38,022 bases of DNA from Dechloromonas sp. (GCA_017302355.1 JAFLDQ010000015.1:1-38022), one strand, 5' to 3'. Counted from the stretch's first letter, positions 24,898 to 33,038 are shown. Notes: generated from the sequence alone by a model not told the origin. A program made the numbers and translations.

Positions 24898-26904
24898 TCA
24901 CGCCGTCAGGGCTGGCTCGCCGGGCACTCTGCTCGTGTCGTCCGCAGCCGCTTCCGTCTGCCTGGTTTGGGCGGTGTTGATGCGCAGGCAGGCGGGCAAC
25001 CAGCCCTTCCCGGCCACCGTCTGTTCCGCCCCCGTCACCACGGCATCCTTTTTGAGCGCGGCCAGCGGGCTGGCGGCATTGGCATCGACGGCCTCCGTGA
25101 CGACCTCGAGGACACGTGCCTTGGAGACGTGGTTGAAGTAGGAAACCCCCGTGGCCGTCCACCATTGAGTCATGTCCAGCCCCAAGGCCCGCGCCAACGC
25201 GTCGTTGCTTTGCCGCTCGGGCTCGGTTCCATAGACGCCCGTGACGGTGACCGCAACGACGAAGGTCAGCAGGTCCAGCACCGTCGCCTGCTCCTGGGCG
25301 AGCAGCCACGAGAAGATTTCCTCCAGGTTCTCCGGCAGCCGCTCGGCCCAGGACGTGCGCTCGGCCTGAAGCTTCGCCCAGGCGGCACTGGCCTCCATGC
25401 CCTCGGCGGCGGATCGCAGTTCGGATTGGCTGTCGGTCACGCTGATAGCGAAGACGTTCTCCGAGCGGCAATAGTAGAGATCGTTACTCCGGAAAATCTT
25501 CTGCGCCAGATGCGCAGTGATCGCGGCCAGCGCCACGTCGGGGCGGTCGAGCAATTCGGCCTGGACGGCGGCGACCCGGTGGGCGGTGAGGCAACGCATC
25601 AGCTTTTCGGAATGCACCGGGCGGGTCTTAGCCGCCGGCAGCGACACCAGGGGTTCGTCGGTGCCGTTTTCGGCGGCTTGGCGGGCGGCCTGGACCATGT
25701 CGCTGCGGTCGTCGGGGCGGATCAAGCCGTACTTCACCGCGACGGCGCCATTGTGGCCGACATGGACGACGCAGCCGGCCTGGGCCATCAGGTCGACCGG
25801 CCACACGCTGAGGGTTTCGTCGAGCGCCTTGCGTTGTTCCTCCAGGCCTTCGGCTTCGCCTTCGAGCCGGTAGAAGGCGTCCTCGTCGCCGTCCGCATCG
25901 GCCAATGCTTCCATCTGCTCGTTGAGTGCCGCAATGCGAATTTCCAGGTCCGCCAAGGCGGCGGCCTCCGGGGCATCGGGTTGGCGCTTCGTCTTGCGCA
26001 GTTCGCCATATTTGACGTACTCGTCGAAGGCATAGCGGACTCGGACATCGACCCATTTCCAGCCTTCGGCCGCGATCTGCTTGGCCCGCTTTTGCAGCTT
26101 GTCGGTCGCCAACTTTTCCAGGAGGGCCGCATCGAGCAGGTAGACCTTCTTGTCGTCGTCGCTGAAGAGGTCGCGCCGCAGCGCACCGCCGGCCTTCTCA
26201 TAGGCTTTGAGGGTCACGTACTTGGCGACGGCATCGCGGTCGGACTCGATCTCGCCCTGGGTCAGCATCTGGCGCAGGTAGTCTGGACGGCGGTTCCACG
26301 ACGGCAGCGCGGCCCAGGTCTGCTCCTGCTTCTGGTGATCGTCCACCGAGGCCAGTACCATCAGGCAGTCCAAGCCGATCTGGTCTTCGCGAAAAAGGGC
26401 CATCAGCTTGGGCGAGACGGTGGCGAGCTTCATGCGGCGCTTGACCACCAACGGGGTGACCCCAAAGGCAGCGGCCACGTCCTCGACTGACTTGCCCTGC
26501 CCGATCAGCTTGGCGAAGGCTGCGAACTCGTCGGCCGGATGCATGGGGATGTGGAAGCAGTTCTCCGACAGGCTGGCGATCAGCGCCTTGTCGGCCGGCA
26601 CGATCAGCACGGGCACCGGGTAGTTTTCGGCGAGGTCGCCGTTGCCCACGAGCAGCGTGAGCGCTTCGAGCCGGCGTCCGCCCGCGCAGACCTCGTAGTG
26701 GCCGCGCACGCCATCTACGACGATCAGGTTCTGCAACACGCCGCATTCCTTGATCGAGGCGGCGAGTTCGGCGATGCTCATCTTCGGGGTGCTGCCACCG
26801 GCACGCGCCTGATAGTCCTCCGAGAGGACCAACTTGTTGAAGGGAACGAAGGTACGGGGCGACGCCTCGATAATGGTGTCGATTTCGGCTTTCGTGAATT
26901 TCAT
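24898..26904 (-). CDS. Large ParB/Spo0J-family partition-like protein
   Basis: 668 residues from ATG 26904, with GGAG 7 bases upstream. The N-terminal ParB CTPase/nuclease-like domain (about 15-130) has VPFNKLVLSEDYQAR, ELAASIKECGVLQNLIVV, the box GHYEVCAGGRRLEAL, and SENCFHIPMHPADEFAAFAK. An HTH follows (SVEDVAAAFGVTPLVVKRRM). The long C-terminal region (200-668) is helical and acidic, with a Glu-rich coiled coil near 320-370 (LADLEIRIAALNEQMEALAD); it is much longer than chromosomal ParB (about 300). ParB proteins bind centromere sites and spread along DNA with CTP for segregation or gene control. No ParA is adjacent, which fits PRTRC/ICE-type ParB proteins. Confidence 0.88.
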   Translation of the reverse strand: MKFTKAEIDTIIEASPRTFVPFNKLVLSEDYQARAGGSTPKMSIAELAASIKECGVLQNLIVVDGVRGHYEVCAGGRRLEALTLLVGNGDLAENYPVPVLIVPADKALIASLSENCFHIPMHPADEFAAFAKLIGQGKSVEDVAAAFGVTPLVVKRRMKLATVSPKLMALFREDQIGLDCLMVLASVDDHQKQEQTWAALPSWNRRPDYLRQMLTQGEIESDRDAVAKYVTLKAYEKAGGALRRDLFSDDDKKVYLLDAALLEKLATDKLQKRAKQIAAEGWKWVDVRVRYAFDEYVKYGELRKTKRQPDAPEAAALADLEIRIAALNEQMEALADADGDEDAFYRLEGEAEGLEEQRKALDETLSVWPVDLMAQAGCVVHVGHNGAVAVKYGLIRPDDRSDMVQAARQAAENGTDEPLVSLPAAKTRPVHSEKLMRCLTAHRVAAVQAELLDRPDVALAAITAHLAQKIFRSNDLYYCRSENVFAISVTDSQSELRSAAEGMEASAAWAKLQAERTSWAERLPENLEEIFSWLLAQEQATVLDLLTFVVAVTVTGVYGTEPERQSNDALARALGLDMTQWWTATGVSYFNHVSKARVLEVVTEAVDANAASPLAALKKDAVVTGAEQTVAGKGWLPACLRINTAQTRQTEAAADDTSRVPGEPALTA

Positions 26905-26933
26905 ACGGAGGGCTCCTGAACGGTTGAAGGAGG

Positions 26934-26949
26934 CATGCCGAGGGGCATG
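26934..26949 (-). repeat. Hairpin CATGCC-n4-GGCATG in the parB leader
   Basis: A perfect 6-base inverted repeat around GAGG, about 30 bases upstream of the parB start. It is a candidate operator for autoregulation or a small leader hairpin. No other copies were noticed nearby. Confidence 0.3.
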
Positions 26950-27053
26950 TCCATAAGTTCAGAATCTCATCCCCGCCCCGCCCTTCAAGCCTCTGGGCAT
27001 CACTGTGAGACGTGATGCGCGACCACGGTCAGGACCTCGGCCGTCATTCGGCC

Positions 27054-27074
27054 TGCTGACTGATTCGGTCAGCA
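27054..27074. repeat. Inverted repeat TGCTGAC-n7-GTCAGCA
   Basis: A perfect 7-base inverted repeat with a 7-base spacer, in the 237-base gap between the parB promoter side and the 3' end of the cargo operon. It lacks a following T-run in either direction, so it is a poor intrinsic terminator and may be a protein-binding or recombination site. Confidence 0.35.
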
Positions 27075-27141
27075 AACCTTGTTAAGCAGCCCCTCATAGC
27101 CATTCACGCTGTGCGGCACATTTCCGACCGGTGAATCTGAA

Positions 27142-27909
27142 TCACGGGGTGGACTCAACGATTATCGTCGCATCATATCGACCAGTGACCTTGCCGCGCC
27201 GAAATACTCGGCTAGCAAGCAAATGATCCAGAGCGTCTTCTTTGCGGCCGCCTGCGGCCATATAAACAGGGACAAATCGCATAGCCTGACGCTCGAGTCG
27301 ATTGCCCCATCCAAGGTCAAAGCGATCCTGCAAAATGCTCGTGAGCGGCCCCGTGGTCAACTCTGCCAACAACTCTTCAACTTCGTCGGCGTTCTGGGTC
27401 ACAGCGCCATCAAAGCGCTCCATCAATGATCCATAGCTAAAGCTGGCCTTCAGTTTCGGCTCAATCTTGAATCCTGCTTCGTGTCGGGGAAGCGTCATGA
27501 CGTGTGCGCGGTCGTAGGTTTTGTCAGCGAACTCGTTCGTGGTCTCATCGTGGTTCGCAGTGCCTACGAACCAGACGTTATGTGGGACTCGAATCCTTCG
27601 ACCCTCGACAAGCAGCGCCGGTGCATTTGGCAACTGACTTTCCGACAAACTGATCAATCTCTCTCTTGGATCATTTTTTTCGAGAGCCGAAAGGAATTCA
27701 GCAAAATACTGCTCCGGACGCGAAAGATTCATCTCATCAAGCAGGATGATGTTGCACCGGTCCTTGTAGGCGCCAGTTTGCGCCCGGTAGAGACCTTGCA
27801 GGCAGTCGCGCTCATAGAATCGCTTCTCGAATGCGTTGTAGTGTCCTAGCAGGTCATCACGATCTCGCCATCCGGCCTGGACGGCAATGTCAGTGCAATG
27901 GCCGCCCAT
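27142..27909 (-). pseudogene. McrB/MoxR-type AAA ATPase, C-terminal remnant lacking Walker A
   Basis: 255 codons in frame. It starts abruptly in the middle of the AAA core: VQAGWRDRDDLLGHYNAFEK is the canonical segment about 60 residues after Walker A. It then has an intact Walker B NIILLDEMNLSRPEQYFAEF, sensor 1 HNVWFVGTANHDETT and the DRAHVMTLPRHE segment. The P-loop half is absent, so it cannot bind NTP normally. The upstream gene 27846-28058, in another frame, probably supplies the original N-terminus, so an internal deletion with a frame change is likely at about 27895-27925. In related conflict systems, MoxR/McrB ATPases pair with vWA proteins such as the one encoded upstream. Confidence 0.75.
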
Positions 27910-28058
27910 AGCGTCACGACGGAAGCATCACTTTGCACAAGCGATGCAATGGCGCCAATGCCAGTAGTTGCTTTCTGCCATGCCGACGCTACTGCACTTT
28001 GTGCAGTATTCGTGTGTTGCGCCGCTGGGGTTTTGTTCCCCTTATGGTGTTTTGCCAT
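27846..28058 (-). pseudogene. N-terminal stub of the AAA gene (70 codons)
   Basis: ATG 28058 is one base past the stop of the upstream gene (TGATATG), which indicates translational coupling and argues for a genuine start. It begins MAKHHKGNKTPAAQHTNTAQ and continues with a helical segment, but from about residue 54 it reads out of frame over the AAA remnant, with which it overlaps by 64 bases. The best reading is the true N-terminus of the AAA protein, truncated by a deletion. An independent small protein cannot be excluded. Confidence 0.5.
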
Positions 28059-28059
28059 A

Positions 28060-28809
28060 TCAATACCAGCCCTTAAAAATTTGAACCCATTCGATGACAA
28101 AGTCAGCGTATTCCATGGCGTCTTCTCGCTCGATTCTTTCGCCGCCAGAATGCCCTGCTTTTTTGTTTCGAGCGTCGGCCATATCAAGCAGGCGACTCAG
28201 TCGCAGTTCATCAGCGGATAGATTGAGGAAGGGATGGCCAACTTGATCCACCGTCCCTAGCAGTCCCGCAAAACACAACGCCTTGAGCGAACTGCTACCG
28301 CGTTTCACAGCAGTTCTCACCTGATCCAAGCGCTGTTCTGAAAGCCGCTTGATGACGTCATCTGTGAGACACGAAAGATTGAAAAACTGGAGGTAGTACT
28401 GAGCTTCCCCATCCTTCCAGTCCCGCTGATCTTTCCAATGGGGCAATCTCCTGATGTCAGGAGTGGAAATCTCACCCTTGCTGGCCAACTGCTCGGCAAT
28501 GGCCTCGTCAACAGAAACCGCCATATCCAGCTGGAGCTGTTCGACCAAATCCAGCGATTGAAGCTGGAGAACCTTTTCATGTCGACTTCGCAAGATCCAC
28601 AATGTCAGGCCTCGCTGCACCTGTATCGCAATCCGATCCTGGCCTCCCAATGCTTTGCCAACGCAAACTGAATCACCCTGTCGGATGAAATAGTCACTGC
28701 CGTGCGCCTGCACTGATACTGCCTCGCCGATCTGCCAATCAGTGGCCGACTCGTCACAGGCGAACTGAACAAGCTCGCTCGATAGGAGAGAATATTCGTT
28801 GAGTTTCAT
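28060..28809 (-). CDS. Unknown protein of the vWA-PP2C-kinase operon
   Basis: 249 residues; starts 7 bases after the kinase stop and ends one base before the next start, so it is part of the operon. The N-terminal part looks beta-rich (EAVSVQAHGSDYFIRQGDSV, GLTLWILRSRHEKVLQLQSL), like a small sensory or scaffold fold. The rest is helical (VSVDEAIAEQLASKGEIS, YYLQFFNLSCLTDDVIKRL) and ends in an acidic/aromatic tail (EYADFVIEWVQIFKGWY). There are no catalytic motifs, transmembrane segments or signal peptide. I recognise no family. Its place between kinase and AAA suggests the adaptor or client component of the system. Confidence 0.75.
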   Translation of the reverse strand: MKLNEYSLLSSELVQFACDESATDWQIGEAVSVQAHGSDYFIRQGDSVCVGKALGGQDRIAIQVQRGLTLWILRSRHEKVLQLQSLDLVEQLQLDMAVSVDEAIAEQLASKGEISTPDIRRLPHWKDQRDWKDGEAQYYLQFFNLSCLTDDVIKRLSEQRLDQVRTAVKRGSSSLKALCFAGLLGTVDQVGHPFLNLSADELRLSRLLDMADARNKKAGHSGGERIEREDAMEYADFVIEWVQIFKGWY

Positions 28810-28816
28810 CGTTGGC

Positions 28817-29329
28817 TCACCAGTTGAAACGCCATACGACGTGTTCTTCGTCTACGGCGCCAAGGTGGAGCCAGAACGACGTACCTGAACGACTGTCAGA
28901 CTTAAGCCGCTGCCTACGGGCAACCGCGACGACTTTGTCATCGGATGCTCTCTGTAAGGAGATTCGCGCGCTGGCCGAGGGCTCTATCCACAACCCATCT
29001 GTCGCCACCTGCATAAGATCAGTCATCGGGGCGAGTCCATCCATCAATTCCATGACGTAACCAGGCTGCGGCTGCGTGATGAGGGCCAACGGATGGGCGA
29101 TAGGGAGGCCTTCAAGCGGCTGGCGCATAAGCGCTCGGATTTTGTTTGCCCAGTTGGCTCTCTTTTCTTCTGTGGTTGCGCGCGCAACTTTTACGAGAAC
29201 GTTGGGGTAGTTGGTCGTGCAGACGACCCCCTGTCCGCCTTCACCGATACGCCCCGTCAACTCATAGGTCTGACCGTGTTGGTCTAGCACAGTCCTGTTC
29301 TTCTTCGGTGCTTCTGTTGTTGTGCTCAT
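28817..29329 (-). pseudogene. Ser/Thr protein kinase reduced to its N-lobe
   Basis: 170 codons, start coupled (ATGA) to the PP2C stop. The N-lobe is well preserved: Gly-rich loop GRIGEGGQGVV (27-37), the VLVKVAR strand with the ATP-binding Lys47, and the hinge-like YVMELMDGLAPMTDL (91-105). There is no HRD-type catalytic loop and no DFG motif. After about residue 112 the sequence changes to a charged tail (ASDDKVVAVARRQRLKSDSR) ending in HLGAVDEEHVVWRFNW, which looks like a genuine C-terminus. An in-frame internal deletion at about 28954-28993 that removed the C-lobe is the simplest explanation. Intact relatives belong to TerY-P-type triads of vWA, PP2C and kinase. Confidence 0.75.
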
Positions 29330-30030
29330 TTGGACGTCCTAAATATGGCCACCAGTGTTTTGTCGTCGCTGTGCAGGGGGGTTGCCCAGTCATTCAATTC
29401 AGACTGCAGCCAGCGCCGACCTCTGCGGCGATTCCGAGTGTTCAGGTCTTGGTAAAGCGCATCAAAGAAGTCAGTGAGTTGGTCCGGTTCAAGATCATCG
29501 GCCACACCATCCGTCATGAGCACTAAGCCATCCCCGGGCTCGGCGAGTCGGCCCTCTGCGGTACTCCATTTGTCCTGCACGTGTGTGGACTCAAGTGCCC
29601 ACGTCTGATTGCCATAGGCGGTGCGTTCGGGCGTAATGCGACGAAACTCGCCAGCGCATCTCACCAGCAGCAAGCCATCACCCAATTGAGCAGCATGGAT
29701 ATCGCCCTCAGCAGTTACGCGTGCGAACAACAGCGTCGTAGCGGCGTCTCTCGGCATTGTTGGCTCAACGGCTTCAAGCCACTGCTGATGAATCAATGGC
29801 AGCGTTGCAGGTAAATCGAAGCTGTTCGGTGCGGCGCGCAAGATCCGTCTGGAAACCTGACAGGCGCGACGTGCCCCCAGATCACTATGAGTTCGAGATC
29901 CCAGTCCGTCAGCCACTGCCGCAATCCAACCGTCCCGGCAGCCCGTCAAGGCCATAGCGTCCTGGTTAGGCTCACGCAGGTCTAGGTGTCTGGGGCCGAT
30001 CACGCTCGCGCCGCAGGCAATAAACCTCAT
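29326..30030 (-). CDS. PP2C-family Ser/Thr phosphatase
   Basis: 234 residues, start coupled (ATGA) to the vWA stop. The metal-binding motifs of PPM/PP2C phosphatases are all visible: EPNQDA (Asp24), AAVADGLGSR (Asp41-Gly42), AAQLGDGLLL (Asp118), LMTDGVADDL (Asp174) and the C-terminal SDDKTL (Asp222/223). These Asp residues bind two Mn/Mg ions for phosphoprotein hydrolysis. The location is cytoplasmic (no signal or membrane segment). It lies between the vWA and kinase genes, the order used by TerY-P-type phospho-signalling triads, where it would oppose the kinase. It appears intact even though the kinase is not. Confidence 0.9.
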   Translation of the reverse strand: MRFIACGASVIGPRHLDLREPNQDAMALTGCRDGWIAAVADGLGSRTHSDLGARRACQVSRRILRAAPNSFDLPATLPLIHQQWLEAVEPTMPRDAATTLLFARVTAEGDIHAAQLGDGLLLVRCAGEFRRITPERTAYGNQTWALESTHVQDKWSTAEGRLAEPGDGLVLMTDGVADDLEPDQLTDFFDALYQDLNTRNRRRGRRWLQSELNDWATPLHSDDKTLVAIFRTSK

Positions 30031-30845
30031 TGGAAGTCGAGGTCCAGTGCATCATCATCTGGCGGCGGAACAACAAAGGCGGTTGAAAGATCGGGATTTT
30101 GGCTTGCAGTGCGAGTGGTAACGCTCATGGTCACTGCTCGGAAGAAGCGATGGATGTCCCGAGCGTTGTGCGCCTTGAAAATGGGTGCTTCTACGTCGTT
30201 AGCGAAATCCCTCAGCATTGCTTCGTCGGCATCAGGACCGATCGCCATCGCAAGTCGGGTTGCCTTCTGCGCCCGCTCGGATTGGCAGAGTGCATTGAAA
30301 GGCGCTTCCCAGTCGTCGGTCGGCTGCCCATCAGACAAGAGAATCAAAACAGGTCGATATGCCCGAGAGGGAATGCGATCCTTGTCCTCCAGCAACTGAC
30401 GGGCGAGGTCAAATGCAGCACCCATCGGCGTCACGCCTTCAGCCTTCAATTCAGCGAATCCAGCGACGCTGTGTGCCGCAACCAACGGTAGGTGCATCTG
30501 TGCCTTTCCGCCGAATGTGATCAAGCCAACTTGAATCTCAGCGCGCAGGCGACTTTCCTTGGAGAAAGTCGAGACCATGTCCTTCATCGCAGCGTTGAGC
30601 GCCTCGATTTTGCCGTTCTCCCCCATGCTGCCGCTCGCGTCAGCCAAGACGATCACGGGAAGAGGCCGGGGGGCCGCGACAGCAAATTTTTTGAGACTGC
30701 TCATTTTCCTTGTCCTTTGCTCAGGTTGATTTTTCGTATTCGGGGTTGCGGCTTTGTGCGGTGATGCTGGCGGCTGAGTGGTGCGCATCGCGAAATCGCC
30801 GACATAACGGCTCACGATATCTTCTTGGTATTTTGCAAATCCCAT
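30027..30845 (-). CDS. vWA-domain (TerY-like) protein
   Basis: 272 residues from ATG 30845, chosen for the strong GGAGG 7 bases upstream and for lying 26 bases after the predicted sigma-54 transcription start. A shorter start at 30704 (MSSLKKFAVAAPRP) is possible. After a polar 60-residue tail, the vWA domain has an intact MIDAS metal site D-A-S-G-S (69-73), GLITFGGKAQMHLP (the MIDAS Thr region) and LILLSDGQPTDDW. TerY-type vWA proteins act as metal-dependent scaffolds with PP2C and kinase partners in phage, tellurite and stress-linked systems. This is the first gene of the regulated operon and ends with ATGA overlap to the PP2C gene. Confidence 0.9.
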   Translation of the reverse strand: MGFAKYQEDIVSRYVGDFAMRTTQPPASPHKAATPNTKNQPEQRTRKMSSLKKFAVAAPRPLPVIVLADASGSMGENGKIEALNAAMKDMVSTFSKESRLRAEIQVGLITFGGKAQMHLPLVAAHSVAGFAELKAEGVTPMGAAFDLARQLLEDKDRIPSRAYRPVLILLSDGQPTDDWEAPFNALCQSERAQKATRLAMAIGPDADEAMLRDFANDVEAPIFKAHNARDIHRFFRAVTMSVTTRTASQNPDLSTAFVVPPPDDDALDLDFQ

Positions 30846-30875
30846 GACTCGGCCTCCAGTTCATAAAAGTTCTTA

Positions 30876-32396
30876 TCATGAAGCACCATCCGTGCCACAG
30901 GTCTTTGAGTGGTACTTGGCCAGCCAATTTGTCAGGGTTTGGTAGCTCCCAAGGCCCAGCAGCTTCGCTGCCTCGGTCTTGTTTCCGTGACTCTGCGCCA
31001 TAGCCCTCTCGAGGTAGTGGCGAGCCACTTCTCCCATCAAATCAGGCAGGGAGAACGCTTCGCCAAGTGCCGCCCCAAGAATAGTGTCGTCTGTGTGGCT
31101 GGATGTCAGCGCGAGAACTTCAGCCACCTCCTCGGCTGCAATTTCCTCCCAAGGTGCCCAGATCGAGGCTCGCAGAAGAGCGTTGTGCAACTCCCTCACG
31201 TTACCCGGCCACGCGTGGCGCAGCAGACGATTTCTTGCGCTAACAGACAATACCTTATGCTTAAAGCCGGGCTGTGATGTTGCTTCGCGGTTGATCTGAG
31301 CAAGTAAGGCATCGATCAGTAGGTTGATGTCTCCCTCTCGATTCCGCAGCGGAGGCAGGGCCAAGATGCCAACAGCAATTCGGTGAAACACATCCTCTCT
31401 GAATCGACCGGCCCGAACCTCTTCCGGAAGGACTCGATTAGTGGCGGCAATGATGCGCACATCGACTTTTCGGGGCTTGCTGGCCCCGAGACGAGTAACT
31501 TCGTGCTCTTGGAGCACGCGAAGCAATCGGACCTGCGACGACAGTGGAAGCTCACCGATTTCGTCCAAAAATAGCGTGCCACCATCAGCCGACTCAAAGT
31601 GACCAGCGCGGCTAGTGTGAGCGCCAGTAAACGCACCCTTTTCGTGACCAAAGAGCTCAGAATCTATGAGATCTAGTGGTATGGCTCCGCAATTGACCGC
31701 CACGAACGGCGCGCTTTTTCGCTTGCTTGAGGCATGAATTGCGCGCGCAAACAGCTCCTTGCCAGTTCCGGACTCGCCCTGGATCAACACAGGCAGATCC
31801 CGCTGCGCCAGTCGCTGCGCCATCGCGACTACGCGCTTCATCGGGGCGCAGCGATGGATGATGCTGGAGAACTCCGGCGCAGGGGGGGGCAATCCTTGTA
31901 CAAGCTGCGCGAGGGCTTCGTCAGCTTGTTTGTTTGCAGCGGGAAGGAATTCAGCCGCCAGATCAAATGGGACTACGACCGGGCGCACGCCATGCTCACG
32001 AGAGGTCTCTATGAGGCTGGCCCCGTACTTGGCTTTTGCCAATAACACCCACACTGCGGCCATGGCAGGGGTGCCTGGGCTCACATGGAAAGTGATTTGC
32101 AGCCCAGGGGATGAAGATAGCGTTGCAGACACCGCTTCGTTGGCGGCAACGTAAATATCTTCGAAATTGGTGGGGCTGCGCAGTTTTGCGTAACGCGCGT
32201 CAATATTGCCCGCGAATTTGCCGCGCAGCCACATCACATAGTTCTGCGTTCTCTGCTGCTCGTGATCGGACAAAAGCACCAGGCACTCGTACGCACCCGT
32301 TTCCAGAGCCGTCAAGATGGGGCCAGAGTCCGCGCCCAGCGTATCTTCTGACGCGCGGAGGTCTGAGTTACCAAGCCAAGTAAAGAGTGAGGACAT
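30876..32396 (-). CDS. RtcR-like sigma-54 activator with CARF-like sensor domain
   Basis: 506 residues. The N-terminal domain (1 to about 155) starts [18 protein letters not shown], contains [17 protein letters not shown] and [20 protein letters not shown], and matches the layout of the RtcR/CARF sensor family rather than a receiver or GAF domain. The AAA+ domain has Walker A GESGTGKE (207-214), the sigma-54 contact loop GAFTGA (254-259), Walker [11 protein letters not shown] (273-282) and the AWPGNVREL segment. A Fis-type HTH ([20 protein letters not shown], about 471-490) ends the protein. RtcR activates RNA-repair genes in E. coli in response to damaged-RNA ends. Here it most likely controls the vWA-PP2C-kinase genes directly downstream. 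The protein appears intact; the start has only a weak ribosome-binding site. Confidence 0.9.
   Translation of the reverse strand: MSSLFTWLGNSDLRASEDTLGADSGPILTALETGAYECLVLLSDHEQQRTQNYVMWLRGKFAGNIDARYAKLRSPTNFEDIYVAANEAVSATLSSSPGLQITFHVSPGTPAMAAVWVLLAKAKYGASLIETSREHGVRPVVVPFDLAAEFLPAANKQADEALAQLVQGLPPPAPEFSSIIHRCAPMKRVVAMAQRLAQRDLPVLIQGESGTGKELFARAIHASSKRKSAPFVAVNCGAIPLDLIDSELFGHEKGAFTGAHTSRAGHFESADGGTLFLDEIGELPLSSQVRLLRVLQEHEVTRLGASKPRKVDVRIIAATNRVLPEEVRAGRFREDVFHRIAVGILALPPLRNREGDINLLIDALLAQINREATSQPGFKHKVLSVSARNRLLRHAWPGNVRELHNALLRASIWAPWEEIAAEEVAEVLALTSSHTDDTILGAALGEAFSLPDLMGEVARHYLERAMAQSHGNKTEAAKLLGLGSYQTLTNWLAKYHSKTCGTDGAS
30881..30897 (-). promoter_or_regulatory. Sigma-54 promoter TGGCACGGATGGTGCTT
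   Basis: On the minus strand the sequence has GG at 30896-30895 and GC at 30884-30883 separated by exactly 10 bases, and TGGCACG matches the -24 consensus fully. The -12 element is GTGCT against the usual TTGCA/T. It overlaps the last codons of the RtcR-like gene and predicts a start near 30871, giving a leader of about 26 bases with GGAGG before the vWA gene. The upstream gene is itself a sigma-54 activator, which strongly supports the call. Confidence 0.8.
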
Positions 32397-32412
32397 CAGG
32401 GATAAGAAATTG

Positions 32413-32441
32413 TGTGATCACATAAATTTGTTTAAATTTAT
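32413..32441 (-). promoter_or_regulatory. Tandem palindromes in the RtcR-like gene upstream region
   Basis: TGTGATCACA (32413-32422) is a perfect 10-base palindrome. It is directly followed by the inverted repeat ATAAATTT-GTTT-AAATTTAT (32422-32441). Both lie 17-45 bases upstream of the regulator start, where an operator or UP-like element would sit. TGTGA-TCACA lacks the 6-base spacer of a CRP site. Confidence 0.45.
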
Positions 32442-32997
32442 CATGCGCTGTATGCAAATGGAAAGTATTCTTGGGCGGAGTGGTAATGATCGGAGGTCGG
32501 AGGGTATGCGGGTGCGCAAGCCCCATCCTGCTCTCCCCATACACTGACTGCGAAGCCACCACTCGGTGGGACACAACCATTAGCGACAGGTACCGGACTC
32601 GTGGACGCTCGATCCATTGCCACCCGCAAACCGCCTGCTCCGCGATGGCTTTTGCAGGCGAATGGCCCGACCGGTGCACAAGGCTGCTCGCCGACCGGCA
32701 CACTACGAGGGCATTCGGCTTCGGCCAACGCGCGCTCGTTCGAGCGCTCCCGACTCGCCTTGGGCGTTGCGGTCGTTACCCGCCTTGTTTGTACTGACAG
32801 CATCCCAACGCTGCCCCCGGTTCGGCGCGCCGCGCTGAACTGAGTCCTGCCGGCCGACGCTCGTCGGCTGATTCCCAAGCACCGACGTTCGTCGCCTAGA
32901 GCCTCGCCTGCCGCCTTCGCCATGAAGTCGGGCGGGCCCGCGTACGTCTGGCCGTTGCCAGCCGGTCGTCCACGACCGTTTTCTTGCCCATCCCACC

Positions 32998-33038
32998 CGG
33001 GGAGCCAGCCTCCCCGATGGGGTCGCTGTGTTCCCCAT
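32998..33038 (+). promoter_or_regulatory. Two tandem hairpins in the methylase leader (possible attenuator)
   Basis: Hairpin 1 is CGGGGAG-CCAGC-CTCCCCG (32998-33016). Hairpin 2 is ATGGGG-n10-CCCCAT (33017-33038) and is followed at once by TTTTCC, like a weak intrinsic terminator or attenuator. The methylase ribosome-binding site begins 8 bases later, so these stems could gate transcription or translation. Confidence 0.4.

Noticed and set aside
27054..27074. Intrinsic terminator for the cargo operon
   Set aside because: The stem is present but neither side has a run of T residues in the direction of transcription.
32413..32422. CRP-type site TGTGA/TCACA
   Set aside because: The half-sites abut directly; a CRP site needs about six bases between them.
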